64,000 bases of DNA, taken from contig CM057482.1 of the NCBI GenBank assembly GCA_030035585.1, forward strand, positions 42,389,501 through 42,453,500. The letters run 5' to 3'. Both the position numbers and the translations under genes were made by a program. This document shows positions 11,001 through 22,008 of the stretch, piece by piece. Under the pieces are notes generated by a model. That model saw nothing but the letters and a program-made list of their open reading frames with translations. It was not told the origin of the DNA and did no database searches. Position 1 is the stretch's first letter. Every line of letters begins with the position of its first letter. The stretch is from Dugong dugon (Eukaryota > Chordata > Mammalia > Sirenia > Dugongidae).

Positions 11001-11949
11001 TGGGGCCTACTCTACGCCCCCGCTCCTCCTCACCCTTTCTAAGTGGTGGAGACCGAGACAGGGGGTATAAGAGAGGGAGGTGAGAAGTAGACTGCATTTC
11101 AACTGGCCCTTCAGGGTGGGGTGCAAGGAGGTGGGGGTTGTCCGATGCTCAGCGACATTGAATGCCCCTCCTCCATGAGGGAACCCCAGGAAAGAGGGTT
11201 GCTGGGGGCCTGGAGGCCTGATGGAACAGGCGCCAGGAGGCCTTGGAGGGGGAGCGGCTCCTCACTTTGTACCTGCCCTGGTCGGGGGTTCAGAAATGGC
11301 TTCTGAGGAAGGTGAACTGGTGGGGTGCTTTAAAATGAACTTTGCACGTTCTCTTGGAGATATCAGCTCCCACAGCTGGCGTTTCAGCTGGGGACGGGGC
11401 AGACGACTATCTAGTGATACTTGGGGACACGACTAGTCTTCAACCCCTGATCCCGCCCTCACCCAACTCCTGGGCAGGGGAACAAACTCCGGCCCTCTTG
11501 GTCTGTTAGCCTTTTTCTCTCGACCCTACCTCTCGGGGAGGGGACACAGACACCTTTTCCCCCAATTCCTTCCCAGAACATCCCGGGCTTCAAATGACTG
11601 CCCCGCCGCTGGAGCACCATCAACAAGTCTCTCCAGCTTCCTCCCTGACTCCCCCACTCCTTTCTTTCTCCATCCTCATTACTGGGGTCCTCTGGGAAGA
11701 GAGGGGGTCTTGCTCACCCCCTCTCCCCTTGACCAAGAGCAGTCCAGGGAGGCGAGGAAAGGTCCCTGGGTCAATGGGCAAGCGCCCATCGGGTGGCTCT
11801 GGAGATCTCTGGGCCACACTTGCCCAGGCCGAAGTTTCTAGGCTCTTGGCTGGAGGCTCTGAGCACCCCAGCAGAAAGTGACGAGGAGGGAGAGTGGACA
11901 GCACCAGGCCCTTCCCCGCAACAGTCCCAGGACACTTGGGGGGTAAGCT
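11001..11949. other. Non-coding; nothing recognised
   Basis: Moderately GC-rich sequence. Open frames on both strands overlap extensively and have no domain; no repeat was recognised. Confidence 0.5.
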
Positions 11950-12760
11950 GGGCGGGTGGGTCCAAGACGACCGCTGACCTCGTGCAGCGGCCCCTCCCCG
12001 CAGGTCCGATTCCCCTTCCTTGCCGGCCAGGGTGGGAGAGGGCCGGCGCCCACCCCGGGAGCACCCGGCTCCCTCTCCGTCCGCGCCCCGGCCCGCCCTC
12101 GGGGTCAGCTGGAGCTGGAACCTGCGGCCCCAACCTCCGCAAACTAAGCCGACTCCACTGCTGGCTGCGCGGCCACCGTCTTCCACCCGCCCCGCTGGCG
12201 CCACGGTTCCCCGCGCCCCAGGCTGGGGCGGCGCGGGAGCAGCGCGGGGGCCCCCCACTGCGGGTTGGGGCTGGGGCCCGGGTCCAGGGGAGCGGCAACA
12301 CCCAGTTTCCGGCCGGGCGCAGGGAAACCAGACAGAGGGGGGCCAGGGAGCTCCTCCTCCACTCCGCCCCGAGGCAGCCGGGCTCGGCGAGCCGCGCGTC
12401 TCCGCCCGCCCGAGCGTTTCCATAAATCAGGCCGCTGGCAGGCTGCTAATTAGCTCGGGCCGAAAAGAATAGGAAGTGGGAGAGTACAGGAGCGCGCGGT
12501 GGGCTGGGGGTGGGGGCTCAGTAGGTGGGAGACCAAATTGTCCCCAGGAACGTCGGGCGACTCCCTGGGGCACCTCAGCCGCCCCCCGCCGAGGCCACCG
12601 CAGGTACCCTTTCCCCCGCTCGGGCCTCCAAGCAGGGGCCTGGAGATCCCACGCCTCCCGCCCTGCGCTCACCCCGGAGGCCCGCCTGCCCCCGCCCACC
12701 CACGCCGAGGCCCCCTCTCTTACTCGCTGAGGAAGCCCGGCGTTAATTAACTCTCCCCTC
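11950..12760. promoter_or_regulatory. CpG island 5 with homeodomain palindromes
   Basis: This is the most CpG-dense block of the window (about 11970-12420). It is followed by CCATAAATCAGG (HOX/PBX-like), the perfect palindrome GCTAATTAGC at 12445-12454 and the perfect palindrome GTTAATTAAC at 12742-12751. Frames up to 267 codons run through it on the minus strand and 210 on the plus strand, which is expected when stop codons are rare; none shows a domain. It may be a promoter or a Polycomb-bound island of a developmental locus. Confidence 0.6.
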
Positions 12761-13029
12761 ACCCCCTACAATGTCGGAAGACTTTCAAAACTCCTGCCCA
12801 AGTGTTTCCTCCTGAAGCCTGAAGCCTGCGCCAACCGCCAGGGAAAGCAGGGAGCTGTGTCTAGAGCGAGGGTCGGTCATCTCAGGATTTGGGGGTAACT
12901 AGGTTCGCCCAATGATTGAGGACTGTGGTGGGCCGTGACCCCATTCCTCCTCCCCCAAGGAAAACGCCAGACGGGTCAATCAAGATTAGAAATAACAATA
13001 AAGTTGGATTATTGATTTCCATGTAAATC

Positions 13030-13520
13030 TGGAGCAGAGTTCGCGGCGAGGGAGAGCGACTTCTGGGGATTTTTTCTTTTCCTCCCCAACCCTCCTCCCA
13101 GCCGCTCTCTGAGCCCCTCCTCGCCCTCCTCCGGGAAGGGACGCGGCGATGACTCACCGCGGAGACCCGCGGCCTCCCCGCCCCGGGTCCCGGGACCCCG
13201 GCGCAGAGATTGACAGGTGTCATTCGCAAGGACAATGCCTTCCAGGTGTCACCCGTCACACAGCCATTCCTCCTAACCCGCGCTCTCTACCCCTTTCCCT
13301 TCCAACTCTTCTACCCCCTCTTCCTCTGGGGGAAGCTCTTCACCCCGCCCCTCTCCATGCATCTGGGCATCCGGTCCCGGGTCTCGGTAGACAGCCCAGG
13401 GGACGGCACAGAAGGGCAAGGGTGGTGGCGACTTCGCCTGCTGCCTGCCTCTTGGGCGCTCGGAGATGCCAAGAGCTCCGGAACGGGTCCAGGAGGCGGC
13501 AGCCCGGGACTGGGCAAGGA
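13030..13520. promoter_or_regulatory. CpG island 6 with PBX/MEIS-type site
   Basis: A CpG-rich block with the motif cluster at 13207-13251. A C-run followed by a CA microsatellite lies just downstream at about 13587-13612. Regulatory role is inferred; open frames across it are low-complexity and overlap on both strands. Confidence 0.55.
13207..13251. promoter_or_regulatory. PBX/MEIS composite and TGIF/PKNOX dimer-like site with T-box half-sites
   Basis: AGATTGACAG (13207-13216) differs by one base from the PBX-MEIS composite TGATTGACAG. It overlaps the perfect inverted repeat TGACA-GG-TGTCA (13211-13222), the arrangement of TALE homeodomain dimers. AGGTGTCA (T-box-like, consensus AGGTGTGA) occurs at 13215-13222 and again at 13244-13251. 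Motif matches only. Confidence 0.4.
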
Positions 13521-13899
13521 CCGAACGTGTATGTATTTTAAAGGCATCAGCGGGGCTCTGAACTTCCCTGCCTTCGCTCTCCACTCCCCCCCCCCCCTCC
13601 ACACACACACAATATAACAGACGCGAAGACAATCCTGCCATCTGGCAAATCCCAAATTTGGCGACCAAGCTTGCAAAGCAACAGCGACGTGTCATCCCGG
13701 GAGTAGATGGCTGGTCTTGCCCGACTCTCCAGAGCTGGGGCGAAGGCGGTGGACTCTGCCCGGACTTGCCCCCACCTCAGCCGGGTTCCTGCCCTGAACC
13801 CCCCTAAGCCTTGCCCAGGTCTGCTGCTGTGTGGTGCCATGTCATGCTCAGGGCAGCGTCTTTGGGGCTCCCGAATGGGGTGCCGGAACTGTGGGGCTC
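13521..13899. other. Non-coding; simple repeat
   Basis: It contains a C-run and CA microsatellite near 13587-13612. No gene was recognised. Confidence 0.5.
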
Positions 13900-14660
13900 C
13901 CGCCCCAGTTACCTCCAATACTATCTCACTGAGCGAAAACCCAAATTCAGCTTCATTATGTACAACCGAATGTAATTTATAGACGGGAGGCCTGTCGGCA
14001 GCGATTTAGGTCATTTGGTGATAAGGATCACACTAGATTTCTTCAAAGCCGATGGGGGTTTACTTTCTTTTTTTTTTTTTTTAAAGGAGGGCATTTGTGC
14101 TAAATTGCCCAGTGCTGGTGTGATAACTGTCAAAAGTTTGACATCAAAAGAGCTAATATTATTCAGTTACCAGAGAAGCTGTCTGTCTAAATAAGAATAT
14201 CTTAATTACTGCATCACAAACGTAGAAAAGGGGTCGGATCTGAAAAGGGGAGAGGCATTCAGCCGCTCCTTTTGATGCGCTATCTATATTAGACCGATGC
14301 GCAGCTCTTAATCAGGCCTAGTCCGATTTCCTTTCCTCTCCCGGTCGATCCTCTGAACTTTATAACTATATGTAAACACGTTGTCAGTGGGGACATAATC
14401 TTCTCGGGTTCTTATTAGGCGAAATTTCCATCCTCTCGCGTTCTAGATGAGGCAGTGAGTGGAGTCCGCTCCATAAATGAAGGCACTAAGGTTTCGTGGA
14501 CAATAATGTGGCAATTGTTGATGGTTTGTGACCCATAAAATGTGGAGGTGACTGTTCTGGCTTTGGTATGTAATTATGCAAAACACTTTCCATAAAGACT
14601 TGCCATTCGATCTAATGGCAGTCCCTGCGGTCTATTTCAAAAAGGGAGGATCTATGTACA
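13900..14660. promoter_or_regulatory. Long AT-rich candidate conserved element
   Basis: About 760 bp of AT-rich, repeat-free sequence with many homeodomain/HOX13/CDX-like cores (TCCATAAATGA, CCCATAAAATG, TCCATAAAG, GTAATTATGC, CTTAATTACTG) and the inverted repeat TGTCAAA-AG-TTTGACA at 14128-14143. A poly-T run lies near 14070-14083. This is the strongest visual candidate in the window for a deeply conserved enhancer, but conservation was not tested. Confidence 0.4.
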
Positions 14661-15540
14661 GGGATAGAAAAGTAACATTTGTTTTAACACAGGTTTTATG
14701 GGGGGGATGGATAAATACAAACACATCGCAACGCCGCCCAAAGTATTTTTCGAGTCAAATTAAAATAATTAAGAGGGGGTTTAATAAGTTAATCATAGCA
14801 ACACGGCCCAACCAAACACATACGGAGGAGGATTCGAGCTTCAGCCCACTACTCCCGACCTGGCACTGTGCTTGGGATTGCTGGGGCGGGGAGCGGCGAT
14901 GCACCTCTGGGGGCTGCAAGGGTGGGGTGCGTCTCTCTCACAACTCAATCCACCTGGGTGCCCGGCTGTTTGGGGCTGAGAGTGGGGGAGGGGTGGCAAC
15001 GTCTCCACCCCAAAGTCTTGTCGGTGGAATTATTTTGCAGGAGGCATTTTAACATAGCAGCTCTCTCCCCAAAGGCACCCCCATCCTTTATCCTTCTAGT
15101 GCGCATAAGCCCCCAGCATTCAGGGGCCCACAGAAAGCCAGCAGGAAGGGGTCCTGGGCTACGAATCAGAGTCTGGCTGATGTGGGTGGGGTGTCGGAAA
15201 CCCGGCGCCCACTCTCCGAGACATCAACGCAGGGCAGACTTCGCAGCTAAAGCTGCCCCAGCACCTTCGCAAGCCACGTGAGGTTTTATTATGTTTTTAA
15301 ACAATATAAGGAATTATAAAGGGACAAAAGGAGGAACGGTGGAACGAGGTGGGAGGGTCGTCACTGGTCCCGACCCAGCCCTGCAGCCTGTCTAAAAATC
15401 AAGTGTTCCTCTGTCACCCCCACGGATCCCCACCCCGCCTGAGACGCGCCCCGGATACTCTGAACAGCTACTCGTCCTCGCCGCCCGCCGCACAGTGACG
15501 TTGCCTTGGGAGCCCCGCAGACGCCGGCGACGGGGGATTT
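14661..15540. other. Non-coding; nothing recognised
   Basis: Mixed composition, GC-richer at about 14860-15250 and 15360-15540. An open frame at 14576-15052 (plus) has no domain resemblance and begins inside the AT-rich block, so it is not called. Confidence 0.45.
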
Positions 15541-15900
15541 TTCAAGGGGGAAACGATGATTAAAAGAAAGAATCATCTAAATATCAAAGTGACACATGGG
15601 GAGACCTGGGAAAAATATTTAAGCTAATGAAAAGCAAATAAAGAAGCAGACACATAGGCCGGGAAATTAAATATTATGTTTAAGATGGTGCTTTTGTGCG
15701 GGCTTGAAGATTTCCGATTCATGTACACATAATAAACACTCAGGTTTGTCATCTGGAGGTGCAAATCTGGAAGATATTCCAACAAATGAAGTGCTGGCAG
15801 AGAGAGGAATAAAGAGATCGGTGCCTGTCAGGGGTCAGGCAGCCTGAGATTGCTTCTAGAGATCTTTTGAAAATTTCACACGATTGAAGGCTTCGGGGCT
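15541..15900. promoter_or_regulatory. AT-rich candidate enhancer with TCF site
   Basis: It contains the inverted repeat GATGATT / AATCATC (15555-15561 and 15571-15577), a perfect TCF/LEF core ATCAAAG at 15583-15589, and ATATTTAAGCTAATGAAAAG and ATTAAATATTATG homeodomain-like sequence. Repeat-free and non-coding. Function is inferred. Confidence 0.35.
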
Positions 15901-17149
15901 TCGCTGTGTTCGCATTTCAAACTCAGATCAGTGGGATCACAATCAAAAATAGAGGTCTGGAAAATTTTGATGCAAAGATGGCCACAGGCTCCAGGGCTTC
16001 TCTTGCTAGCTCGCTCTCTTTTTTTTTCTTTCCAAGACAGACACTCTGACATGGCTGTGATCCTTTGGATGACAGAGTTGTCAGAAAAGAAACAGAAAAT
16101 TGCATCTTGTCTCGTAGCTTCCTTTCAGTCAAAAGGAATTTAGGGTCTTATTTTCAATAAGAGAAGAAGAAGAAAAACAGATGATTCATTTTTATCAAGC
16201 AGGGGAACCTCAGAAGAGTTTCGAATTTTATAATTAATGATGTACTCCTAGATGCTTTGGCTCCCTTCTCCTTTTGATTTATCCAGATCATTTTAGATTA
16301 TTTCTCGTCTAGTTTGCGTTCCTGCATTACAGGTGAAAATTCTTCCCAGACAATTTCTCACCACTGTCAATTGTACACAAGTTTGTGATGCAAACTCAAG
16401 TGTACACTTACATGTATATATATGTGCACACATCACTTTAATCCCTACGCCTGAAGATTGGCCTGGCTACCTCATAGTCCATGGGTGTTGTTAATGCTCA
16501 CTCCTATTTCCACCACTTTCTGATGTCAGCACTTTCTGGTTCAAACAGGACATAGAAAAATCAATTGTCTCTGTGATTGATTCACCAAGAGAAAATAAAA
16601 AATAAAAAAAGAACTGGGGAAGCGGATTCTATAAAAACAGATCAAACTAAGGAACTCTGAAATGAGACTAGGCTGAGTAAATGGGTAGGAGATGGCTAGA
16701 CAGCCAGGGGGACCAGCTGGCGAACACCTTTGCCAGTTACACCAAAATGTGAATCCTCTGAGATTAATTTACATTGGTTTGGTGAACTTTATGAAGAGCA
16801 GGAAAATGAACTAGTTTATCATTGCTTTGCCAGTTTTTATTTTACCTGGCTATCTTACACAAACGGACAAAGCATTTTTGGAAATAATCTGAATTATATT
16901 TGGGTCTTCATGAACTCGGAGGCCAAGATGAGCAGAAGTTCGATTCCTGAAACGTTTTTTAAGTGCATGTATTAGATCTCTGCTGAGGGCAGACCCCACC
17001 ATCGAGGAAGAGGAGATGTGTGTACATGACGTCTCCTTCTGTTTGCTGAATTATGCAATCAAGCAGTTAGCAATGCTCGTTCTTTCACAGGTGGACAGAA
17101 AGAGAAACGTGTAAGAGACGCTCTAACTTATTTTACACGTTCTCATCGT
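15901..17149. other. Non-coding AT-rich sequence
   Basis: No gene or interspersed repeat was recognised. A short near-palindromic alternating stretch TACATGTATATATATGTGCA lies near 16410-16430. An 81-codon frame at 16730-16975 has no recognisable similarity. Confidence 0.45.
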
Positions 17150-18900
17150 TGACTCCTCTGGCGGCAGCCCGCAGAGGCAGCCCCTGGGAGCACCCTGAGC
17201 TTGGGGTGCGTTGGAGGACCCCGGAGGCCTCCAGGCTGGCCGTCTCAGGCCCCAGTTACAGCAGCTCCTGTTGCCAGGTTGAAGGAGAGAACTCGGTCCT
17301 TGGCCCCCAAGGTTCCAGGGAGAAGAATGTAAGTAGAATGTGAGTGTCCCTCAGTTCCCACATTCAGAACCCACCCAGGCACCCACGTTGCCAATTCGGG
17401 CCGAAGAACTTTCCGCCCTGGAGGTTTTGGAGAAGGCGCTCAAAGTCTGCAGGGCGGCGGCGACTTTCAGATCGGTTTCCCCCAATTCCCCCCCCCCACC
17501 CCAGTTCCCCAGTACAGAGATAGAGAGCAAGTCCTAAGTATAACTTTAAAAAACTTGAGAAGAGATGCAAGCGAAGGGGTACCCACAGGGCTCTCAGTTT
17601 CGCTCTTTTTTCTGTCTCCTTCGAAGGACCCAGCCCCCCAAAGGAGCTTTAGAAGCAGGGTTTTATGCAGGGAATATGGTGGGGCCTGTCCCAGCGTCCA
17701 GGAGAAGGGCTGACAGAAACGGCCCGCGAGGCTACCGAAAGGGAGCGGAGAGAGACAGAAGGGAACCCTTGGCGGATGGAGACTATCGCCTCACAAGCCA
17801 AACGGCCCCATGGCCCCAAAGGGGAAGCCGCAGCCGGGACTAGGGTTTCGCTGAGATCAGTGCCATCTCGGGCTTGCGGGGAGCCAGAGATTTCCCGGAA
17901 CCAGGCCGTGGAGGGATTCAAGGCTTTTGCAGGGTAACCGCTCCTGCGGCGTAACCTCTCCTGCGGGGTGCAGAGCTGGGAGGAGGTACCGAAAAACCAC
18001 TACCGAGCGGTCTTGAGGGCCTGTCACCTTCCCCACGAGGCAGAGGGCTTCTCCGGCCAGGACTGGAGGCAAGATCCTTGTAACTCGACTCCGCTGCGAA
18101 AAGGTGCAGGGAGGTCCCCCCTGCAACTTCTTAAGCAGGATACTCCAGGAAGGGGACGAGGGTGGTCACATCAGATCACAGGCAGCCGACGACCTCCGCG
18201 TATAATGACCGGCCCTCGTTTTCTACCATCACCAGCCCTGAGACACACATGAGTAACTTTTTGCTCGCCATTGCATTCTGGCCTTAAAAAACAAAAACAA
18301 AGTCGGGGTCCGGCCTGCAAACTGAAGGTCAGAGGCTTTTCAGAGCCTTTTGGTTTTAAAGCAAAGAAAGCCGAAAAGAAAACAATGCTTCCTGCCCCGC
18401 ACTACGCTTCGGACCGATCCGAACAAATTGCCAGCTGGGCCCTGGCGTGCCTCTGCCTCGCTGGCCCCGTGTGGAGACCCCGAATACATGCCCCCTGCCC
18501 CGCATCTGCTGGTCCCTCGAGACAAACTGGGTGCGTGGGGCGCCGCCAACTCAATGGACTCGCCCGGCTCAGGTGGAGAGCAGAGGGTGCTGAAGGCTGG
18601 GCAGCCGCGACCGGGCCGCATCCCAACGCCTGCCCCGTGCGCCTTGCCTTTTCCAGGAGCCAAACACTAAGACACTCCCGGGCCTAGGCAAGCTGGATGG
18701 GGAGAAACCCGGCGGCCGGGGGCATCTTGCGTTACCAGTCCCCGGGTGTGCGCAGCCCAGGTGCGCCAGGCATGGAAGCTGAGTGTTTCCAGCTCCGGGA
18801 ACTTCCCGCGGCTGCAGGCAGAGGCCCGCTCTGCAGGGCAGCGAGGACCGACTCAGACTCCCGAGTGGCCCTATTGGCCTTTTCTAAAATGATGTTTTAA
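17150..18900. promoter_or_regulatory. GC-rich block with moderate CpG density
   Basis: GC-rich sequence with recurrent CpG, less dense than the other islands. Several frames stay open on both strands but show only Arg/Pro/Gly/Ser-rich composition. A C-run lies near 17490-17498. It may be one or two weak CpG islands. No promoter elements could be assigned. Confidence 0.45.
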
Positions 18901-19829
18901 AAAGTATCATGGAACTGAAAACTCCAGAGGAGGCAACGCCTTTCTTCCCATTTTGATAGGGCATCCACTAAATAAAACCGTCTTTTAAGCTATCTTAAGT
19001 CTAACTTCAAAGGAACGAAGGTTAATTTTACCTTTATTTAAATGATTGCAGAGGCTGGCTGGTGAGGCGCTCTCCCCTCCTCCAGCCCTCCCTCTGGATT
19101 TTTAACATACTGAGTCCAGTACTGATTTAACAACACTCTGAAAACCAAGCCGCTTTCCTCCAACACTTTGCCTCATTTTTTTGTTAATATTGTTAATTTC
19201 ATAGAACGCTATTTAAAGTTGAACATGACATGCACGTGTCACGCCAGACGTGGCGAATACATCGGGTCTCTCCAACGAACGCGGCGTGGAAGCACACCAG
19301 GAGCAGACTTCACTTTTCCATGGGGGTGCCTGCAGGCCACGCCACGTGGATTTGGCTCCATGATCTAAGCCCAGACGTGGGCACTAGGGCGCGCACGAAC
19401 GCTCAGGTGACTACACCGTTTGCAGCTTCGCTACTGGGGACTAAAACTCTGTTCCTTGGAGGCAAGAAAGGTAGCTGTGGAAGGAAATGCGAGGAACTTC
19501 GGACGATCTTTTTAACGCCACCTCCAGTTCTTAGGATCTCTTGCCAATTTCTCAGTGTGTTTCTGTTCAGATAGACTTAAGCTCTTTGGAGTTAATTAAC
19601 CTGTGGTCCAGCTACAATTAATACACAGCGAAGAAAAGACGGAAAAGGGGGACATTAGACGGAGGAGGGGGGAATAAAAGTAACGAGCGTTTAGCCAGAT
19701 TCCTTTGCACTGGTCGGTCACAGTTAGTTACTGACTTACCAGCTGCGAGGACGATGCGCGCCATTTACTGTAATTGAATTGCTGTTATAACACCTTTCAA
19801 GGGGACACCAATGCGTTTCAAAAAAGTTG
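18901..19829. promoter_or_regulatory. AT-rich stretch with homeodomain and E-box motifs
   Basis: It contains GAAGGTTAATTTTAC, TTGTTAATATTGTTAAT (HNF1-like half-sites), the palindromic E-box CACGTG at 19233-19238 inside a TGACA...TGTCA frame (19226-19241), and the perfect palindrome GTTAATTAAC at 19591-19600. No coding frame or repeat. Enhancer-like by composition only. Confidence 0.3.
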
Positions 19830-20850
19830 TGCCCACAGTCTGCGGCCTGCCAGGCTTCCTGCCGTCGCGGGCCAACCGCCAGGCAGAGTTACCCACGGGG
19901 GTGGGCCGACAGGTCTGGGGAAGAGGAGCAGGAGGAGCCGGGTCCCTGGCGGCGGACGTCTCTGGTCAGGTTGATGCTCTGTGGCCTCCGGGGACCCCAG
20001 TGGTCCGGACCCCCGAGGCTGAGAGTGCTTAAGGGGTGGGGGCAGGGACTAGAATTCCCGAGACTGGGAAAATTAAGACGCCACCGGAGTGTACTCGGTG
20101 CCACAAGGCCCTTACCCTCTCTTCTTCGTTTGATTTTGATGCTCCGACCGTAGCGTCCAAGCCCTCTAGGCTCCCAGTTCCAGGGCACCCGCCAAGGCCA
20201 GCGAAGTCCGCCGTCCCGGGTGGCTCGCCAGCACACCCTCCCCTCCTCCTTCAGCCTCGGTTTCGCCTCTCCGGCAACTTACTACCTGGCGGAAATAGAA
20301 GTTTCCTGCCCCGGGGCTCAAGACTGACGCTGGGGCCCCTTGCAGAGACGCCCAGGAGTATGCCACCTCCTCCCCCGAGTCCTAATCCGATCAGCTTCTC
20401 CAGACTAGGGTTTCGGCCCTGCGGGCGGGAACGCAACCTCCGAGCCAACAGGATCTGCCACCTACGTCTCTCAGCTCCAGCCTCTGGCCTCCTTCCTTGG
20501 CCCGTCGAACCTTCGCTCACCTCCACCGCCTCTACCACCCTCGGTCGCTCCCTCTTCTCGCTGAGCAATGTCCTTGCATTCATCAGAGGGCCCAACCCTT
20601 CTCTCTGTCACCCCTCACCCTGCATTGGCCCCTCTTGCGGGCTCCCCATAGCTTTGTAGGCGCAAAGAGCAACTGTCAAGACTGAGTCAGCAAGACACAG
20701 ACGGCCCGGGGCAGTCACAGTCTCCCGAGCCTCGCGCGCTGCTTTTGGCGCGGTCTCTGGGAGCGCCGCAGGTTGACTGAAGCGGTTAAGGAGAAGCCTC
20801 ACCCGACCTGCCCCAGATAGGATCCCCACGGCTAGTTTAATGAGGCCCCG
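19830..20850. promoter_or_regulatory. CpG island 7
   Basis: A CpG-rich kilobase at the right end of the repeat-free domain. The longest plus-strand frame (20036-20659, 207 codons) is Pro/Ser/Leu-rich with no domain and overlaps minus-strand frames, so it is treated as a compositional artefact. Promoter function is possible. Confidence 0.55.
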
Positions 20851-21815
20851 AGGGAAAGGATAGCACTATCCTAGCTAGAGTATGCTTCACCAGCCATGGG
20901 AAGTGTCGGTAGAGCTTCTCAGACCAGCGCGCTGGGCCGAGAGGGCACCGACGTACTTGGCATCTTGAGTTCGACTGACCCAGGTCAGAGGAGAAGGTTG
21001 GGACGTTCCCGGCCATGCTGGCCCCCGGGCATCTAGCGTCAGAAGGGGCAAAATGAAGCATGGCGAGAAAAAACTGTCCAGAGGTTTGGGGTTGCACGCG
21101 GAGGGTAGAACAAGGAAGAAGGGGCAGTTGGTCCTAGGACTAGGGACCACGGTTGGGCCCTGTTCTCCGCAGCCATGTCTAGAAGCCTAATGACCACAGT
21201 TTGGGTTGACTGAAGGTGTGTGTGTGTGTGGGGGGGGGGGTGCAGGGAGGGGAAGGGATGGGGGTATGAAAGGAAGATTGAGAGGGGGATTGGCATCCAT
21301 CGTATGCATCAATATGACTCCAGTTGATCTTCTCTTTTCCTGGGAGAGCTCCAGCTTCTTTTGAGGTTTGCTACAAGCACGTACGATCATCATCGGAATC
21401 AAAAACCAATTGCTTTCGGAGGTATCTGGAAACACGAGCGTGTGCTCCCTGGCCCTGAGAACTAGAGGTGAATCCTGCTCCCCCCCACCCCCCAGCCCTC
21501 AGCAACACCCGCATACACTTTTCCGCAAAACCAAGCTGTTTTCCTTTTCTGTATGTGTCCAGGAGGCCGGGTAGGGGAGGATTCCCCGCCGCCAGGTAGC
21601 CCCGCGGCCTCCTGAGGCGGGCGCAGGTGGGAGGTGGAGTTGGGGAGGGAAGTAGGAACTGCAAGAACTCAAGAAAATGCCGCACCCGGATGTCTTGATG
21701 GGAAGGTCTGGGCCAAGTTTGAGATCGGTTACTTCAAGGTTCAGCTGAGCAAGAGGAGAAAAGCAGGTCTAGCACGCATCTGGACCATTTTATCTTTGGG
21801 CGGGGAACCCTGGGG
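20851..21815. other. Non-coding; GT repeat and G-rich tract
   Basis: No gene was recognised. A (GT)n microsatellite near 21215-21229 runs directly into a G-run and further G-tracts to about 21273, a potential G-quadruplex. Confidence 0.5.
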
Positions 21816-22008
21816 CAGCGGCGGATTAACCAGTAAGCAAGGCGCGCACAGGTTTAATCGTGTGTATTTACTAATCTGTAGTGCACAGTTTCACATGGGT
21901 TTCACTATCCTTGATGTGGTGAAAAATAGGTGAAATTGTGCACTACCGACTAGTAAGCAAGCACAAGTAAGCCCGTGCGTACCTTGCTTACTGGGTAATC
22001 CGTGCCTG
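21816..22008. mobile_element. hAT-like palindromic MITE (non-autonomous DNA transposon)
   Basis: The element is an imperfect palindrome over its whole length. The left end begins CAGCGGCGGATTAACC and the right end, read in reverse complement, begins CAGGCACGGATTACCC; both continue CAGTAAGCAAGG. The arms match through GTGCACAGTTTCACATGGG against the right-arm complement. CAG-type termini and an 8 bp flanking direct repeat (CCCTGGGG at 21808-21815, CCCCGGGG at 22009-22016, one mismatch) are hallmarks of hAT elements. There is no coding capacity, so a source transposase would have acted in trans. Family name not known to me. Confidence 0.7.

Noticed and set aside
11620..12423. 267-codon minus-strand open frame, the longest in the window
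   Set aside because: It lies in the densest CpG island with 150-210 codon frames also open on the plus strand; composition is low-complexity and no family resemblance was seen.
14576..15052. 158-codon plus-strand open frame
   Set aside because: Starts in an AT-rich candidate enhancer and has no recognisable similarity or splice context.
20036..20659. 207-codon plus-strand open frame
   Set aside because: Pro/Ser/Leu-rich without a domain, overlapping minus-strand frames; treated as a CpG-island artefact.
1..21815. Assignment to a named developmental locus such as a HOX cluster flank
   Set aside because: The pattern fits but no homeobox, T-box or other diagnostic exon was found, so naming a gene would be a guess.
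1..22008. Known microRNA genes
   Set aside because: Visual search for well-known mature sequences (for example miR-9, miR-124, miR-196, miR-375) found none.
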